From contig JANTQA010000047.1 of assembly GCA_027625915.1 (NCBI GenBank), positions 19,716,001-19,780,000 on the forward strand: a DNA stretch of 64,000 bases. Reading direction: 5' to 3'. A model generated the notes under the pieces. It saw only the letters and a list, made by a program, of their open reading frames with translations. It ran no database searches and was not told the origin of the DNA. Below are positions 51,044 to 63,745 of the stretch, piece after piece (within the stretch, counting starts at the first letter, position 1; every line of letters begins with the position of its first letter). The translations under genes and the position numbers were made by a program. The stretch comes from Anaeramoeba flamelloides. Taxonomy: Eukaryota; Metamonada; Anaeramoebidae.

Positions 51044-51463
51044 AAGCTATTTTACAGGAAATAAGGTTTTTACTATTCGATTCTAAAGAGAAAATGTTTT
51101 CTTTATGATACTCAACTCCTGTTGTACTTTTTTTTTTTTTTTTTTTTTTGGGTTTGTTCAATGATAAATTAAGTCAGATATTCTTACATATTTTACTATC
51201 TGCATATCATTTAATAATTAAAAAAAAATTATTTAAAAAAATGTGAAAAAATTGAATTTCACCCTGGTATACTTTTATTTAGATTTCTATTTACAAATAG
51301 GGCAATCTATAATATTTGGTTTCAAAGTTTCAATATCCCATGACACTTCAATTAAAACCCCTTCCAGTAAAATGACCAAAATACATATTTTTAAAAATCC
51401 TATAATGTTAGCTACTTACTTAAAGAGAACTAGTAAACTACAAAAAATTTACAAATAAATGTA

Positions 51464-51658
51464 AAGTCAGTTCCACTTTTAAGGTATAAACTTACAACGA
51501 AATTTAAGGCACAATAAAAATATCAAATTAAAGATATAAAATTCAAATTCTAGAAAAATAAATTGTAAAAAAAAATTCCAAATTTTGTGCCTTAATTTGA
51601 GATTTTTTTGTGCCTTAAATTTTGTTGAAAGTTTGTGCCTTAAAAGTGAAACTGACTG
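51464..51658 (+). mobile_element. MITE family C
   Basis: 195 bp, TA on both sides. Left end AAGTCAGTTCCACTTTTAAG; right end read inward CAGTCAGTTTCACTTTTAAG. The right arm is the better preserved. Confidence 0.8.
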
Positions 51659-53374
51659 TAATAGCTAATTCAAAAATAAATTATCACATCTTGAAATTAA
51701 AAAAACAAAGTAAAAATATAATTATTGCAATATCAAAATTACTTTCAAGACTATTTTCAGAAATGAATTATTGTTTTTAAAAGTTATCCATATTTCCAAT
51801 TTTCGAAAAATTCAAAATCCGATATATTTCTGAACTTTTTTAAACAAAAATTATTTTTGTTTTAAGAAGGAAGAAAAATTATTTTTTGTAAAGGAAATGT
51901 ACAAAAAGTTCCTTTTTAAAATACAAACAGTTCATTTTGAAATAACTCAGTATAAAGGGGTTCCTTAACCCCCCCAAAAAATATAATAATTATTACAAAC
52001 TTGAAAAAAATCTAATTTGTTTATTTGATAAACATTTGAAATTAAGTTTTTTTTTTTTTTTCTAACAAAAAAAGGCGAGAAAAAAAAAACAGAATCTCCA
52101 AATTAAAAAACCTCTAAAAATAATTTTTGAAAACATATAAAATTCATCCTTTAATTAAAAGAAAGACCATTATATTTGATTATTTTTAATCTAAAAGCAA
52201 AAAAAAAAAAAACAATCAAAATTATACAGAGTAGTGATAATATATAGATTAAAAGTATCAACAGATTTTATTATTATTATTTCACAATTATTAAAATAAT
52301 TTTCAAACAAATATAAAGAATTTAAATTATCAATTCTACAAAAAACAAAAAATTAAATATCCTAAAAACCAATTTTGATAATAAAAATTCACTTTTTACG
52401 CCTTTGCCAAGAGAAAAAGAATATTATCAAACCCTTTAAATTTCAATAAATTTATTAAATTATTGACAATAAAAGAAAGTATCAATTTGATTATATTTCC
52501 AATGATTCCTTGCTTCCTTTCTTTATTTTTTTTTTTTTTATGTATTTTTTTTTTCTAAATTCAATTTTTTAATACTATTTTTTCATATAAATTCGAATAA
52601 ATTACTATTAATGAGATTTCTGAAAATTAAAAATATTTTGTAAATTTTTCGTTATTTACTTCAATCCTAATTTATAAAGAAAAAAGATCAAATATTTACA
52701 CTAAAAATTTGATTGTAAAAAAGAAAATTTGTTTTAAAAATAATAACCAAACCCTTTATAGTTTATAGATGAGTTCATTTATAATTTTGGATTGTGCCCC
52801 TGTGGAAATAAGTATTTTATCATTATTAAATAAAAAAATAATAAATAAGACTTTTAAGCACCCCCATAAAAACAACCTAATTAATCAAACTATTTATGTT
52901 ACTTCGGGCATTTAAATAGAAGATAACATTTTTAGACACTCTAATTAACTTCAAATAAACTTTTGAGACTATATCTTGAATCAATGTAAAAACTAAAGTA
53001 TATTAATTTCTTCTGTTTCAAATAATTGTGTTATAATTAAAATAATTACAAAATATTTTTTTTTTTTGTTAAAATTCTCAAAAATGATCCTTTTCTCATT
53101 TTTTTTGTAAAAATTGCAATTTAACATTCCAAATTCTTAATAATTCTTCCAAATATCGATTTAAAGAACATAATTCCTATTTTTCTATCATTTTAAATCT
53201 CTTTACATTTTAATTTTATCTCATGGATTGGTCAATATTTTAAACACGTTTTCTCTTTTATTTTGAGGATAAAGCTAGCATCAGAAATTAATTATCTAGT
53301 AAATTTCCGAATTTTGAATTAAAAGAATTCTTTTTAACCATTTGGGAAAAAAAGTTAAGTGTCTAGTTATTTAC

Positions 53375-54050
53375 CATGAATATGCAGCATACTCAAGGGG
53401 TGACATGAGATCATGAAAGATTATTGTGAAATAGCCCTTCTTTTGGTTGACAAAATTTAAATAAAAAAAAAATCATTCCATCGGATCTCTTTGTTAAAAA
53501 ATTCAAGCAAGAAAAATAAGTTTAAAAGAGTTCTCAATTTCAAAAAATCAAAATTTAAAAAAAAAAATTCATATTTTCTCATTTTATATTTCCAAAAATT
53601 CAAATTTCTTCAATTTGAAACAAATTGTTTTCTTTCGACCACAATCAATTTAATTCCATTTAACGGATTACTAGTTATTTCGTAACCCCTTTACTTTAAC
53701 CAAGTAAGGATTATGTAATATTCTTACTATAACTATAACTCATTTTCAAAATGAAAAAAAAAAAGAAAAAAAAAAATCACCAAGATCTCAAAAAGCGCCA
53801 ACGAGAAACACTTCAAAACTGGTATTGTTATTTTCAAAATTATATATTCTAACCATTCTAATTGGAAATTAGGTTTCGATCTTTGGCACTTTTTTCAAAA
53901 AATATCCTCATCTTTAGTTGTTGATTTTTGGAGATGGATCATACATCATAGGTTGGTTGGTTTTTGATTGGTGTTAGGTTCTCATAAAAATTACTAAAAA
54001 GTTTTTTTCTATTCCATAAAAAAATTTTTCACCTTACTGACTCGGCACTT
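53375..54050 (+). repeat. Dispersed repeat R4, copy 2 (empty site)
   Basis: Collinear with 34590-35470. It has a single TA ('aaaattatatattctaacc') where the other copy carries a family C MITE, and so documents the pre-insertion state. Confidence 0.65.
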
Positions 54051-54052
54051 AA

Positions 54053-54425
54053 ATGTGATTTTTAATTGGTACATTAATAGAACCTGAAAATTAAAATTGA
54101 GACCAATGAAAAAAAGAAAAAAAAAATGATTTAAGACAAAATGAAAGATTCAACACAATAATAATTTTTTTTAATTACATTCTTTTGATAATTAGTTTTT
54201 CTTTGATAATCAATTATGAAAAATTTGTAGAAAAAAATCGATTATTTATGAGATCTCCAAAATCACCCTCAAGATTTCGATAATCAAACAAGGATCATTT
54301 AAATTGTTTTTAACTGATTTGATTAAAAATAATATCATGTTTTATTCTTTGAAGCTAATTGGTTTCTTTTATTTACTGAACTTACATTTCATTTTCAGGT
54401 TCTATAAATATTATAAATTAAAAAT
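54053..54425 (+). mobile_element. MITE family E relic
   Basis: Diverged match to 57498-57925, e.g. 'gatttttaattgg', 'gagatctccaaaatcac', 'gctaattggtttctttt' and 'catttcattttcagg'. The terminal 'gttgtggaaa' ends are lost. Confidence 0.55.
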
Positions 54426-54694
54426 TTATTTGGTTTTTTTGATCAGAATAGTTAATTCAATTCCTCTTTGATTGAATTCACAAATTATTCTCTAACAATC
54501 TATTTTTGACAAAAACAAAGATTATCCAAATCTATCGAGATTTTTCATTCGCACAATTTTTTCAATAATTAATCGCCCCTTAAAAAAGTAATTTAAAAAA
54601 AGAAGAAACCAAAAATCCGTTATTTTTCGATTCAATTAACAAAAGGAATTGCTCTTCATTTTTTTTCTTTGAACTTATTCTATAAACATTCAAA

Positions 54695-57600
54695 ATGGGT
54701 CCAGTCTTTTCAAGTCCAAAACCAGAACCAAAAACACGACCAAAAAAAAAAAAAATACGTAATTCTCCCCAAAAGAAAATTCCAACAAAAAAAAACGAAA
54801 TCCAAAAGGTAAGCCAAAACCAAAACCAGAACCAAAATCAGAACCAGAACCAAAACCGATACCAAAACTATAACCGCAGAAATGCACCAAGAGGAACAAC
54901 AAGAAAGGTACCAGCCTATCCATTAGGCATACCAAAAGAAATGGAAATGGAAATCGAAAAAGAAAAAGAAAAAGAAAAAGGAACAGAAACAGAAAAAAAA
55001 GAAGAGTTAGAAGAATTCCACATGAGGATCTCAAATTTGGACACTTATGCGACCCGTAAACAACTTAACAACTTGCTCAGAAGGTTTAATTTTCCGTTCC
55101 CGATTACACAGATAACAAAAAACCACAAGACCCCAACTGGGTATTGTTCTGTGTACGGTGAAAAAGCAAGGGATCTCTTTTTAAATGCGTTAACTGGCTA
55201 CACTTTCAAAAAAAAACAAATCCATGCACGTGTCTGCATTTCAAAATTTAAGCATAAAGAGAACCAAAGGAAAAAGCGCCTTGAAAGAGAAGACATCAAA
55301 AGGGGCGATCTGAAAAGAAAGCGAACGAACCAGAACGAGGGCAACGAGGAGAGCAAACCAAAGGAAACCAAAATTAAGTCAATTAATGACATTGTGGCTT
55401 CTTTATATGAGATGCCGTACGACAAGCAGCTGTATCGAAAATCAAGAAAGCTTCACCAAGAGTGGCGCTCCCTCTTCCAAGAATTCAAACGAACAAACGA
55501 AAAACTGCCCGAGTGGTGGAAGGACAGGCACGACATCACGCAGGACGTGATCAAATCGCCGATCCTGGAGAACTACCGGAACAAATGTGAATTCACGATT
55601 GGCTACAACGAAGAATCGAAAATTGAGGTTGGCTTCCAAACACAGAAGCTGGAGGAACTCATGTTCAACAAGAGAAGAAACCGAAGAAACCAAAATAGGA
55701 AATCGTATGTGATGGGGGTTTCTGATTGTGTGATTGTCACCGAAAAAATGAAAAGGCTTGTGAAGGCATTCAGCGAATTTTTGAACGAAACCAATGCGTC
55801 GATTTTTAATAAACTGACGAAGGACGGGTTCTTTAGAACGCTTATTGTCCGCGAGTCCTTTGCCTTCCCTGATCAGGCCTTGGTCGGGATCTTGGTAGCA
55901 AAGGATCACTACCAGAACGACGAGGATGCCAAGAACAAAGAGTTAGAGAAATTAATCCAATTTTGGAAATCACAACAAATTTCAACACTCGTGCTCTTAG
56001 AGATGGACAAGCATCAAGAGGTTGATTCAAATTGCAAACCACAGATTCTGTTTGGCGAGGGATACATACACGAGAAAATATTGGGATTCACTTTTAGAAT
56101 TAGCACCCTATCCTTTTTCCAAACCAACACAAAGGCAACAGAAGTCCTATACAGCACCGTACGCGAGTTTGCTACTCTAAGCAAGGAATCAAATACAGCC
56201 ATCTTTGATGTGTGCTGTGGTACAGGAACAATTGGAATAACTTGCTCGTCTCATGCAAAAAAGATCGTAGGTATAGATATGATCAAAAGCGCCATCGATG
56301 ATTCACAAATAAATGCCAACTTGAATAATGTTAAAAATGCAGAATATGTTTGCGGCAAAGCTGAAGCCGTTTTGCCTTCAATTATAAACAAATTCCCAAT
56401 TCAAGAATATACTAATATTGTCGCAATAGTGTAAGTTACATTATTATATTTATTTTACATTTTCCTTCTTCTTTATCTCTCTCTATTTTGAATTTTTTTT
56501 TTTTATTCATCAAGTTTTTGATACAAAAATTCCATTTTTCCGAAAAAGATTTTTATTTTCATGGAAAAGATCATATTTTTATCAATTTTGCTTTAAAAAA
56601 ATGCACCCAAATTAATAAGAAAATAATAATAATATCTATTATTAATTGGATATTGTTTCTCAATAATTAATTGTTTAAAAATTTCTTTGCGTAAAACGGA
56701 AAAATTAATATAAAGAAAAGATTTCTCTGTAGATATATTTTCAAGAATAATATGTTATTAATATAAATCAAATATTGCCCTTTTAAAAAAGTGCGATAAA
56801 AAAGTTTTCAAAGGTATCTATGAAATAAATGAAAAATGAAACTTTGTTTCTGTCAAAGGTTATCCCAATAAAATTTTTTCAAAGATCAATTACCTTTTTT
56901 TAGAATTGACCTTTAAAGAATAAAGAAGAAATAAATAGGATAACACACCTCAGTGAAATGTTGATACCCATATGAAGTAAATATATCAATAGATTTCGTT
57001 AAAACTTGAAAAATTCCTAATTCTTAGGGACTTATTGAAAAACAATCAACAAATGGTTCATTTTGATCTTTAATTGAAGGACAAAAAATCAATATAATTT
57101 TTCTCAAATCTTTTTCACTTTTTTAATACTGGTATTTGGAATTTAAAAGGGATAAAATTTCAACTAATTATCATTTTTTCGATTCTGAAAATTTGATTTT
57201 CATTTTAGGGTTGTTAGTTCACCCAAAATATATCCAAGAAAAAAAAGTACCTAACAAATAAATCGAGATTAGAAATTACAATTTATTTCTTTGAGTAACT
57301 CTATTTTTAATCGAAAAATTGGAAAAGGAAAATGAAGTAAAAAATTTTTCCCATTTATTATTCAAATACTAGTAGCATTAGAGTAACAATTTTTTATTTA
57401 ATGGCTATAGATCTTACAATAAAATAATTTTTTACAAAACAATTGAGTGTCAATGAAAAAAATCAAAAAATAAAAATGAATAATAAAAAATATAACCGTT
57501 GTGGAAAAAAAGTAAAACTGGAAAAAAAGTGAAACACGGTTTTTAATTGGGAACCTTACTGAAAATGAAAAGTAAGATCAATGAAAAAAAGAATAAATAA

Positions 57601-59712
57601 ATAAATAAAGAAAAAATGAAGTATTCATCACAATAACAGTTTTTTTAATAGTATCTTTTAGTATGAGTTTTTCTTTGATTGATCAATTATTAAAAATTTG
57701 TTCAAAAAATTGACTATTTTTGAGATCTCCAAAACCACAAGAACAATTTCGATAAATAAGTAGATTTAAATTGTATTTGTTGGGTTGATTGAAAATAATA
57801 TAATGGGTTATTATTAAAAGTTAATTGGTTTCTTCTTTTTATTGATTTTACTTTTCATTTTCAGTAATGTTCCCAATTAAAAACCATGTTTCACTTTTTT
57901 TCCAGTTTCACTTTTTTTCCACAACAGTAAAAAAATAAAAAAAGTAACAAGAAAAATGTGAAAAAATGATTTTAATTTTTGAAATTTCCAAATAAATTTT
58001 TTATCTTTTAATAACCATTCAATACTTTTAAATACATGTAATTCTACCATTACAACCGGGCCACTTTGACTGGAAAAGAGTTTGATTTTAAACAAATTGA
58101 CCAAAAAAGTTTTCAAGTGTATCTAACATATTGAATTCTAACCAAACTTCACATCACTCAATACCCAAAAGCCAAAAATGAAAAATTCAAATTATTTTTT
58201 AAATACCAACCAATATAAAATTAATAAGAAATATGAGAAATAATAAACTTCAGTTTAGAGTTGATGTTCATAAAAGAAATACCTAAGTAAACTTTTAATT
58301 TCAAAAAATAAAATTTTAAAAAAATATTTGGGTAACTTTCATTGGATAATCTCTCGTTCAAAAATTCTCAATTTTATTGGAAAATTAAAATTGGTTCAAA
58401 TAGGATTTTTATAAAGTGCAAATGTATCAATTTAAAAGAAATGACAAATCTATTTTTCTTTAATGTTTATTTGGAGTTTGAAACATTTTTTTTCTTCATT
58501 GCCTTTAAAAAAAAAGAAAAATTTGACAAAATTAGAAAAAATGATTTTGATCAACAAATTGAAAATTTATTTTGATAAGAATATTGGATAAAACTCATAG
58601 AGTTTGTTCTATTTTTTCAATTAACTTCACCCCCACCCTGACTGAAAAAGATTTTACAATAGACCGATGATTAATGTTCAGCTATTTTCAAAAAAGCAGA
58701 GTAAATTTATTTTAAAATCTCTTTATTAAACTTTATTCCAATATTATCATTTAAATATTCCTAATTGTTATTCAAAATGAATTGATTCTTTATAATAATT
58801 TAATTTGTTTGTTTGCAAGGTCTTACATGAATATAATATATTAAAGTTTCTGATCACAATTTTTTATGATATTTTTAAGGTGTGAAAATTGGTGATTAAT
58901 TTTTTTCTTTTTGATCAGAAAAAATTTTTTTCCAAAGAGGCTCATCTTTGACAAAATTCCACATCGAATGAAAAAAAATAATAAGAATGTATTTTATTGT
59001 TTAAAAATCGTTTGTGTCCTTGACATATTACCAGTTTTTTATTGAAATATGCCATACCTCATTGTTTTCTCCAAAAAAGGTTTAAAATTTTTTTTTTTTC
59101 ATTTTTTTGGGTAATATTTTGATGAACATATTTTGAAATAAATACAATAAGTGTTGATTCAATTAATATTAATATTTCACTTAATTTGATATTATCAATT
59201 TACGAATAGATCTCCTATCAAGAGATGATTATATTTTATTTCAAATATAAAAAAAAATTATAACCCGCTTTTTTGGAAACTTCCCTTATTAAAAAAATTT
59301 TTTGTCAAAACTTTATGAAAACAATATTTTTGTTTTTAAATCTATTTTTAGAAATTGGAGAGATTAAAAAGTTGTAAATTCTTCGAGCTTCATAAAAATG
59401 TTAATTCTACTTTTTTATAATTATATTTTCGTAAACTATTATGAAACTTTTTTACAAATTATTAAAAGCGATCCACCACGTTCTGGCCTTCATCAAACAC
59501 CCTGTATTGCATTGCGTGCCTGTGAAAAGATTAAAACAATTGTATATGTCAGCTGTAACCAAAAAACCATGATGAAAAATATTTTTTGGTTGACAAAAAA
59601 AGAATCAAATCGATTTGTTGGTAAACCTTTTAAGGTTATTAAATTGGTAGGTATCGATACATTTCCACACACACAACATTTAGAAGCTGTTATGTTATTG
59701 AAGAGGGATTAA
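54695..59712 (+). CDS. TRMT2A: tRNA (uracil-5-)-methyltransferase, TRMT2A/Trm2 family
   Basis: SAM-dependent enzyme expected to make m5U54 in the tRNA T-loop. Exon 1 is 54695-56430, exon 2 is 59469-59712; donor GTAAGT, acceptor AAAAG. The split Val codon rebuilds AIVDPPRSGLHQTP, the family's IVDPPRxGL motif, giving 659 residues. The N-terminus is Lys/Pro/Gln-rich low complexity. An RRM-like domain follows (about 108-185, MRISNLDTYATRKQLNNLLR), as in human TRMT2A. The methyltransferase core has FRISTLSFFQTNTKATEVLY, SAM motif I FDVCCGTGTIGI (about 504-515), catalytic Cys608 in YVSCN and Glu651 in PHTQHLEAVML. All key residues are intact. The 3038-bp intron is largely transposable-element DNA. 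Confidence 0.94.
56839..58082 (-). mobile_element. MITE family A, copy 3, with nested insertion, in TRMT2A intron
   Basis: 1244 bp. Outer ends (read inward) AACTTTGTTTCTGTCAAAGG at the left and AACTCTTTTCCAGTCAAAGT at the right match family A; the flanking TA is decayed. It is reverse to copies 3621-4138 and 40024-40714 and is enlarged by the family E MITE at 57498-57925. Confidence 0.8.
57498..57925 (+). mobile_element. MITE family E, nested in family A
   Basis: 428 bp with long inverted ends: both begin GTTGTGGAAAAAAAGT and continue through 'aaactggaaaaaaagtgaaa' and 'tttttaattggga' to 'ctgaaaatgaaaagta', about 75 bp with few mismatches. Exact target duplication unclear. A relic copy is at 54053-54425. 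Confidence 0.85.
58141..58654 (+). mobile_element. MITE family B, copy 1, in TRMT2A intron
   Basis: 514 bp. Right end read inward TA|AAATCTTTTTCAGTCAGG; left end degraded. Collinear with 59996-60554 ('agccaaaaatgaaaaattca', 'gagaaataataaacttc', 'tttcattggat'). Confidence 0.7.
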
Positions 59713-59995
59713 ATTTTCTTCCTTTTTCATTATTTCTTTTTTTTTTTTTATTTTTTCTTTTCTTTTTTCAATTTGTTTTTTTCTTTTTTTCATTTGATTT
59801 ACACAAGAAAAAGAGAATAAATACAGTAATAAGTTTGAATTTTCTTTTTTTTCATTTACCAAAAAAATAATTTTTTGTAACTTGGGATAAGATTGTTGTA
59901 TTTTGAAAAAAATTCTTTAATTTTGATTTTTAAAATAATAAATTTACTACATATTAACTTTTTATGTTAAGAATATAAAAGAATGAAATAAAATA

Positions 59996-60554
59996 AACTC
60001 CATTTCACTCAAAGATGTACCAGCCAAAAATGAAAAATTCACTTGTTTTTTTGAGATCCAACCAAATATAGATTTTTTAGAAATAACGAGAAATAATAAA
60101 CTTCGGATTGGAGTTGAGGTTCATATAAGAAAAACCTGAGTAAACTTTTAATTTCAAAAAATAAAATTTTAAAAAAATTTTTGGGTCACTTTCATTGGAT
60201 CATCTTGTGCAGAATTTCTCAATTTCTTTAGAAAATTAAAATTGTTGACAAATAAGATTTTATAAATTGCAAATGTATATTTTTAAAGAAATTACAAATC
60301 CTCAATTTTCTTTATGTTAATTTGGAGTTTTGAACATTTTTTTTTTTTTTCAAATTGGCTTTTTTTAAAAAATAATAAAGAAAAAAAAAGGAAAAAAAAT
60401 TTAGAAAAAGTTAAAAAAAAAAAAACTAGATTAAATGATAAAAAAATATCATATAAATTTTGAACATTGTATTATGATAAGAATTTTGGATTAAACTTAT
60501 AGAATATCCCTAATTTCTTCAATAAAACTGGGCCTCTTTGAGTTAAAAAGAGTT
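59996..60554 (+). mobile_element. MITE family B, copy 2
   Basis: 559 bp, TA at 59994-59995 and 60555-60556. Ends AACTCCATTTCACTCAAAGA and (right, read inward) AACTCTTTTTAACTCAAAGA, both followed by a G. It lies just 3' of the TRMT2A coding end. Confidence 0.8.
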
Positions 60555-60865
60555 TAGAATTATAAAATATTAAAAAAAAAAAAAACATTTAAGAATGAAT
60601 CCATAAAATTAACTTCAAATTTTTATCTGTCAATTTCTTTAACTAATCAAGAAAGTAAAAAATAAATACCCTGTAATTTAAATTTGTTTTTTAAAACTAT
60701 CAATTGAGGTGCTATATTTTAAAAAGATGTTAATGCCACTTTATTAAAATATGGTTTAAAACCATACTAAAAATTCTCAATAAAAGATTTTTATTTAATA
60801 CAGACAGTTTCACTTTTAATACACAAACAATCAATGAAATTCAAGGCACAAAACAAGTGTAAATA

Positions 60866-61571
60866 TGGAATGTTGAAAAAATAGATTGTTTGATATTATT
60901 TGAAATAAAGACTCATTATTTATTTTCTCATTAGTTAATGGTAAAGAAAATTATGATTCTTATTGAAATTTCTAAACAAAAATTTAGAAATTAGGAAAAG
61001 TGCTGTAGAGTGCGTGGGGTGTTAAGTTTTCTATTTATTTAGAAGAATTGAGGAAAATCCATAGATTTTTGTTAGGTTTTTTTGAGTTTTCTATTTATTT
61101 GTGAAGTTTTCTAGGTTTTTTTGAGGTTTTCTATTTTATTTGTGAAATCTATTGATTTTCCAAATAAACAGAAAACCCAAGAAAAACTAACGCCTGTAAG
61201 AGGAAATTAATTTACTCCCTTCTAAATAAAAAAAAAATAAAAAATAGAGTTTTTACAATTTTGGGATAAATAAAGAGTTCAATGCATTTATCCAAATTTT
61301 GGTTACAGGTACACCCAACACAAGTTTTGATTTTTGATCGTAAATGGATTTTCAATATTAAATTGTTTGAAAAATATCAAAACTTTGTCTGAAAAATGAT
61401 TTTTTTTTAATTTGAAAGATTGATGTTCACCAAATGATTTATTGATTAAAATTATTATGAGTCTATTAAGATAATCAGATATTATATTTACTATTGCCAA
61501 ATTTAGGATAAATGTATATAACTCTTTATTTATCCCAAAAAATGTAACAAATCTATTTTTTATAATATTCA
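60866..61571 (+). mobile_element. MITE family F nested in C, itself split
   Basis: Ends TGGAATGTTGAAAAAATAG and (right, read inward) TGAATATTATAAAAAATAGA, with TA at 60864-60865 and 61572-61573. Removing 60885-61247 leaves about 343 bp, matching the 346-bp copy at 42278-42623. Confidence 0.8.
60885..61238 (+). mobile_element. Family G insertion with 9-bp target duplication
   Basis: 354 bp flanked by AAAAAATAG at 60876-60884 and 61239-61247. Related to 22425-22660 and 26670-26830. A 9-bp duplication points to a different transposase class (Mutator-like lengths are 9 bp, hAT 8 bp) from the TA-type families. The A-rich target leaves some doubt. Confidence 0.65.
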
Positions 61572-62757
61572 TATTTAATCCAGTAAAGAATATTCTCAAA
61601 TTAGGTTACTTTTTTTAGATTTTTTTTAGTCACAAATTATTTTACTAGAATTTGAATTTTGGGCTTTAATTTGGGATTTTTTTCGTGCCTTAACTTTCGT
61701 TGAAAGTTTGTGTCTTAAAAGTGGAGCCAACTGTATTTTTTTGGGATTATATTTAAATAATTTGTAAAATAAGAAAAGTAATCCAAAGTAATTCTATATT
61801 TTTCGTCTATTTTTTTCTAAATTTTTTTTTTAAAATACGTTACAAATGAAAAAAATTTCCAAAACTCTCATAAAATTACTGACAACAATTATAATCCATT
61901 ACATTTCCAACAAAACTCTAAAAAGGAAAAGATATGATTTTAACCTACTTCAAAATATACCATTTTTTGGAAATAGCTCAGAGTCACTTGATTACATTTT
62001 TTTTTCAAATCAAAATATTTCTTCAATCGTGTAACTTCTAAGATAATACTATTATGTATATCTATTGGGATTCCTTCTTTTTTAAAAAATGGATTTTGGA
62101 TAAAAGTACGGTCTCATATAACATTTTATCTAATTCCAGTCTAAAATGAGAGATGATATTCTAAAAATGGAAGTTATTAATAGACTTGGACTCGTCGCAA
62201 CTTAAAATTTTTTAATGGAAAATCAACAAATGTAAAAATTTGAAGATTATATTTTCTTCATTAAAACCCGAGAATACTATCTTAAATTTAGTTCCTTTGC
62301 TTAGATAATTTCAAAAATATAATAAAAAAAGAATCAAAATAATAAATCAATAATCTGAAACAGCAAAAGTTGTAATTAATTCCATGAAAAGAATTTGAAT
62401 TGTTTTTTAATTGATTTTTTATTTAGGAGAAAAGAATAATTCAAATAAATTTATCAGAATTTAAACAAAGAAGATAAATGATATAAATATCTGAATAAAA
62501 GAATAATAATATCAGTTATAAGATCAAATTAAAAATTATAAAGATCAGGAATTTGTAGGGGAAGTTAACCAGATAAAAAGATTATTATTAATGAAATAAA
62601 ATTGCACAATCCTTAGAAGAATCATAACTTTTGTCAATAAGTTTCTATTCGTATAAATAATACACAATTTGTTTTTATTAAAATTTTTCAATCCAATCAA
62701 AGAAAAAGAACATAAAGATTTGTCATGTGATTTCCAAATCATAATGTAGAGAATATA

Positions 62758-62789
<32 letters not shown>

Positions 62790-63570
62790 ATTAGTTCTAA
62801 GAACCTCAAATTATAAAAAATATTCATAAATATCCTAAGTTTGTGAGATTGATAAATATCAAAAATATTGTATAAATTATCCAAATCGAAAATGAATGAA
62901 GGTATATCAAAGTTTTTCTATAAGTGAATATTACTTTTATGGTAAAAAATATATTCACAAACTTGAAAAAATATCCTACCAAGAGATCCTGTAAAAATGT
63001 AAAATTTCCTTTTTTTTTTTCAAACTTTTTGTCAATTAGTAAAAAACATTTGTTTCAACTTTAAAAGTAAAAAATTGTTATTAAAAAGGTAGGACAATCA
63101 AAATGCTCTTTGTTCACTTGATACCAGTGCAATTTTAAAATATTTAAGAACTTTAGAAAATTGTTAAAATATACCATCAGATAAAGTAGATAATTATATC
63201 TATAAGAGAGTAACAAAATTGTTTTGTAAAATTTTGCCTTCTTTTATTTAAAAATGTACTTGAGTTCCTAACTCTTTTCTCCACAAAATCTCTCAAAAAC
63301 ATAAAATTTGTGATAGTATATCCTTCTTTTAATTAGCCTCTTTAAATCTTTTTTATTGGTTAACTCATTAGATTTCAAGATCCTTAGATCATAAAATATA
63401 AATAGAACTCTGTTGTTTTGAAAAACCCTTTTTGAGAGAAAACACTCAGACAAATAAAATATTACACAAAAACCAACAAAATAATTTGGGTACTTACAAT
63501 GTAGGTTCTTTTAAATCTTAAATAGAGTAATTTGTCTTTCTTGAAAATATTGTTGGGAAATTTTAATTTA

Positions 63571-63745
63571 AGGGACTAATCTCTATTAAAATTTTTTTAC
63601 CTAAATTTAATAATGATTGAGAAAATATTTTGCCAATTACTCAGATTTAAAAACCCCTGTTTATTTTCAATATTCAACACATTTCTAGATTAGGAATCCT
63701 TATATTTGAAATTGGTCATTAAAAAAATAATAGAGGCTAGTCCCT
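63571..63745 (+). mobile_element. MITE family L
   Basis: 175 bp, TA at 63569-63570 and 63746-63747. Ends AGGGACTAATCTCTATTA and (right, read inward) AGGGACTAGCCTCTATTA. Only one copy was noticed. Confidence 0.7.

Larger units (their letters stand above)
48385..54694. other. 6.3-kb divergent intergenic region
   Basis: Between the RGS-DUF547 and TRMT2A start codons. It holds two family C MITEs (50849-51043, 51464-51658), R4 copy 2 (53375-54050) and a family E relic (54053-54425). A minus-strand open frame at about 49505-49180 is protein-like but unrecognised. About 49800-50840 and 51660-53370 show nothing recognisable. Confidence 0.6.
60801..61733 (+). mobile_element. MITE family C split by a nested element
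   Basis: Left part 60801-60863 begins CAGACAGTTTCACTTTTAAT. The right part resumes near 61595 and ends 61733 (read inward CAGTTGGCTCCACTTTTAAG), with TA at both outer sides. The interval between is a family F MITE plus its own insertion. Confidence 0.8.

Noticed and set aside
60001-60554. Family B as part of family A
   Set aside because: The terminal sequences are related, but the interiors do not align, so they are kept as separate families with shared ends.
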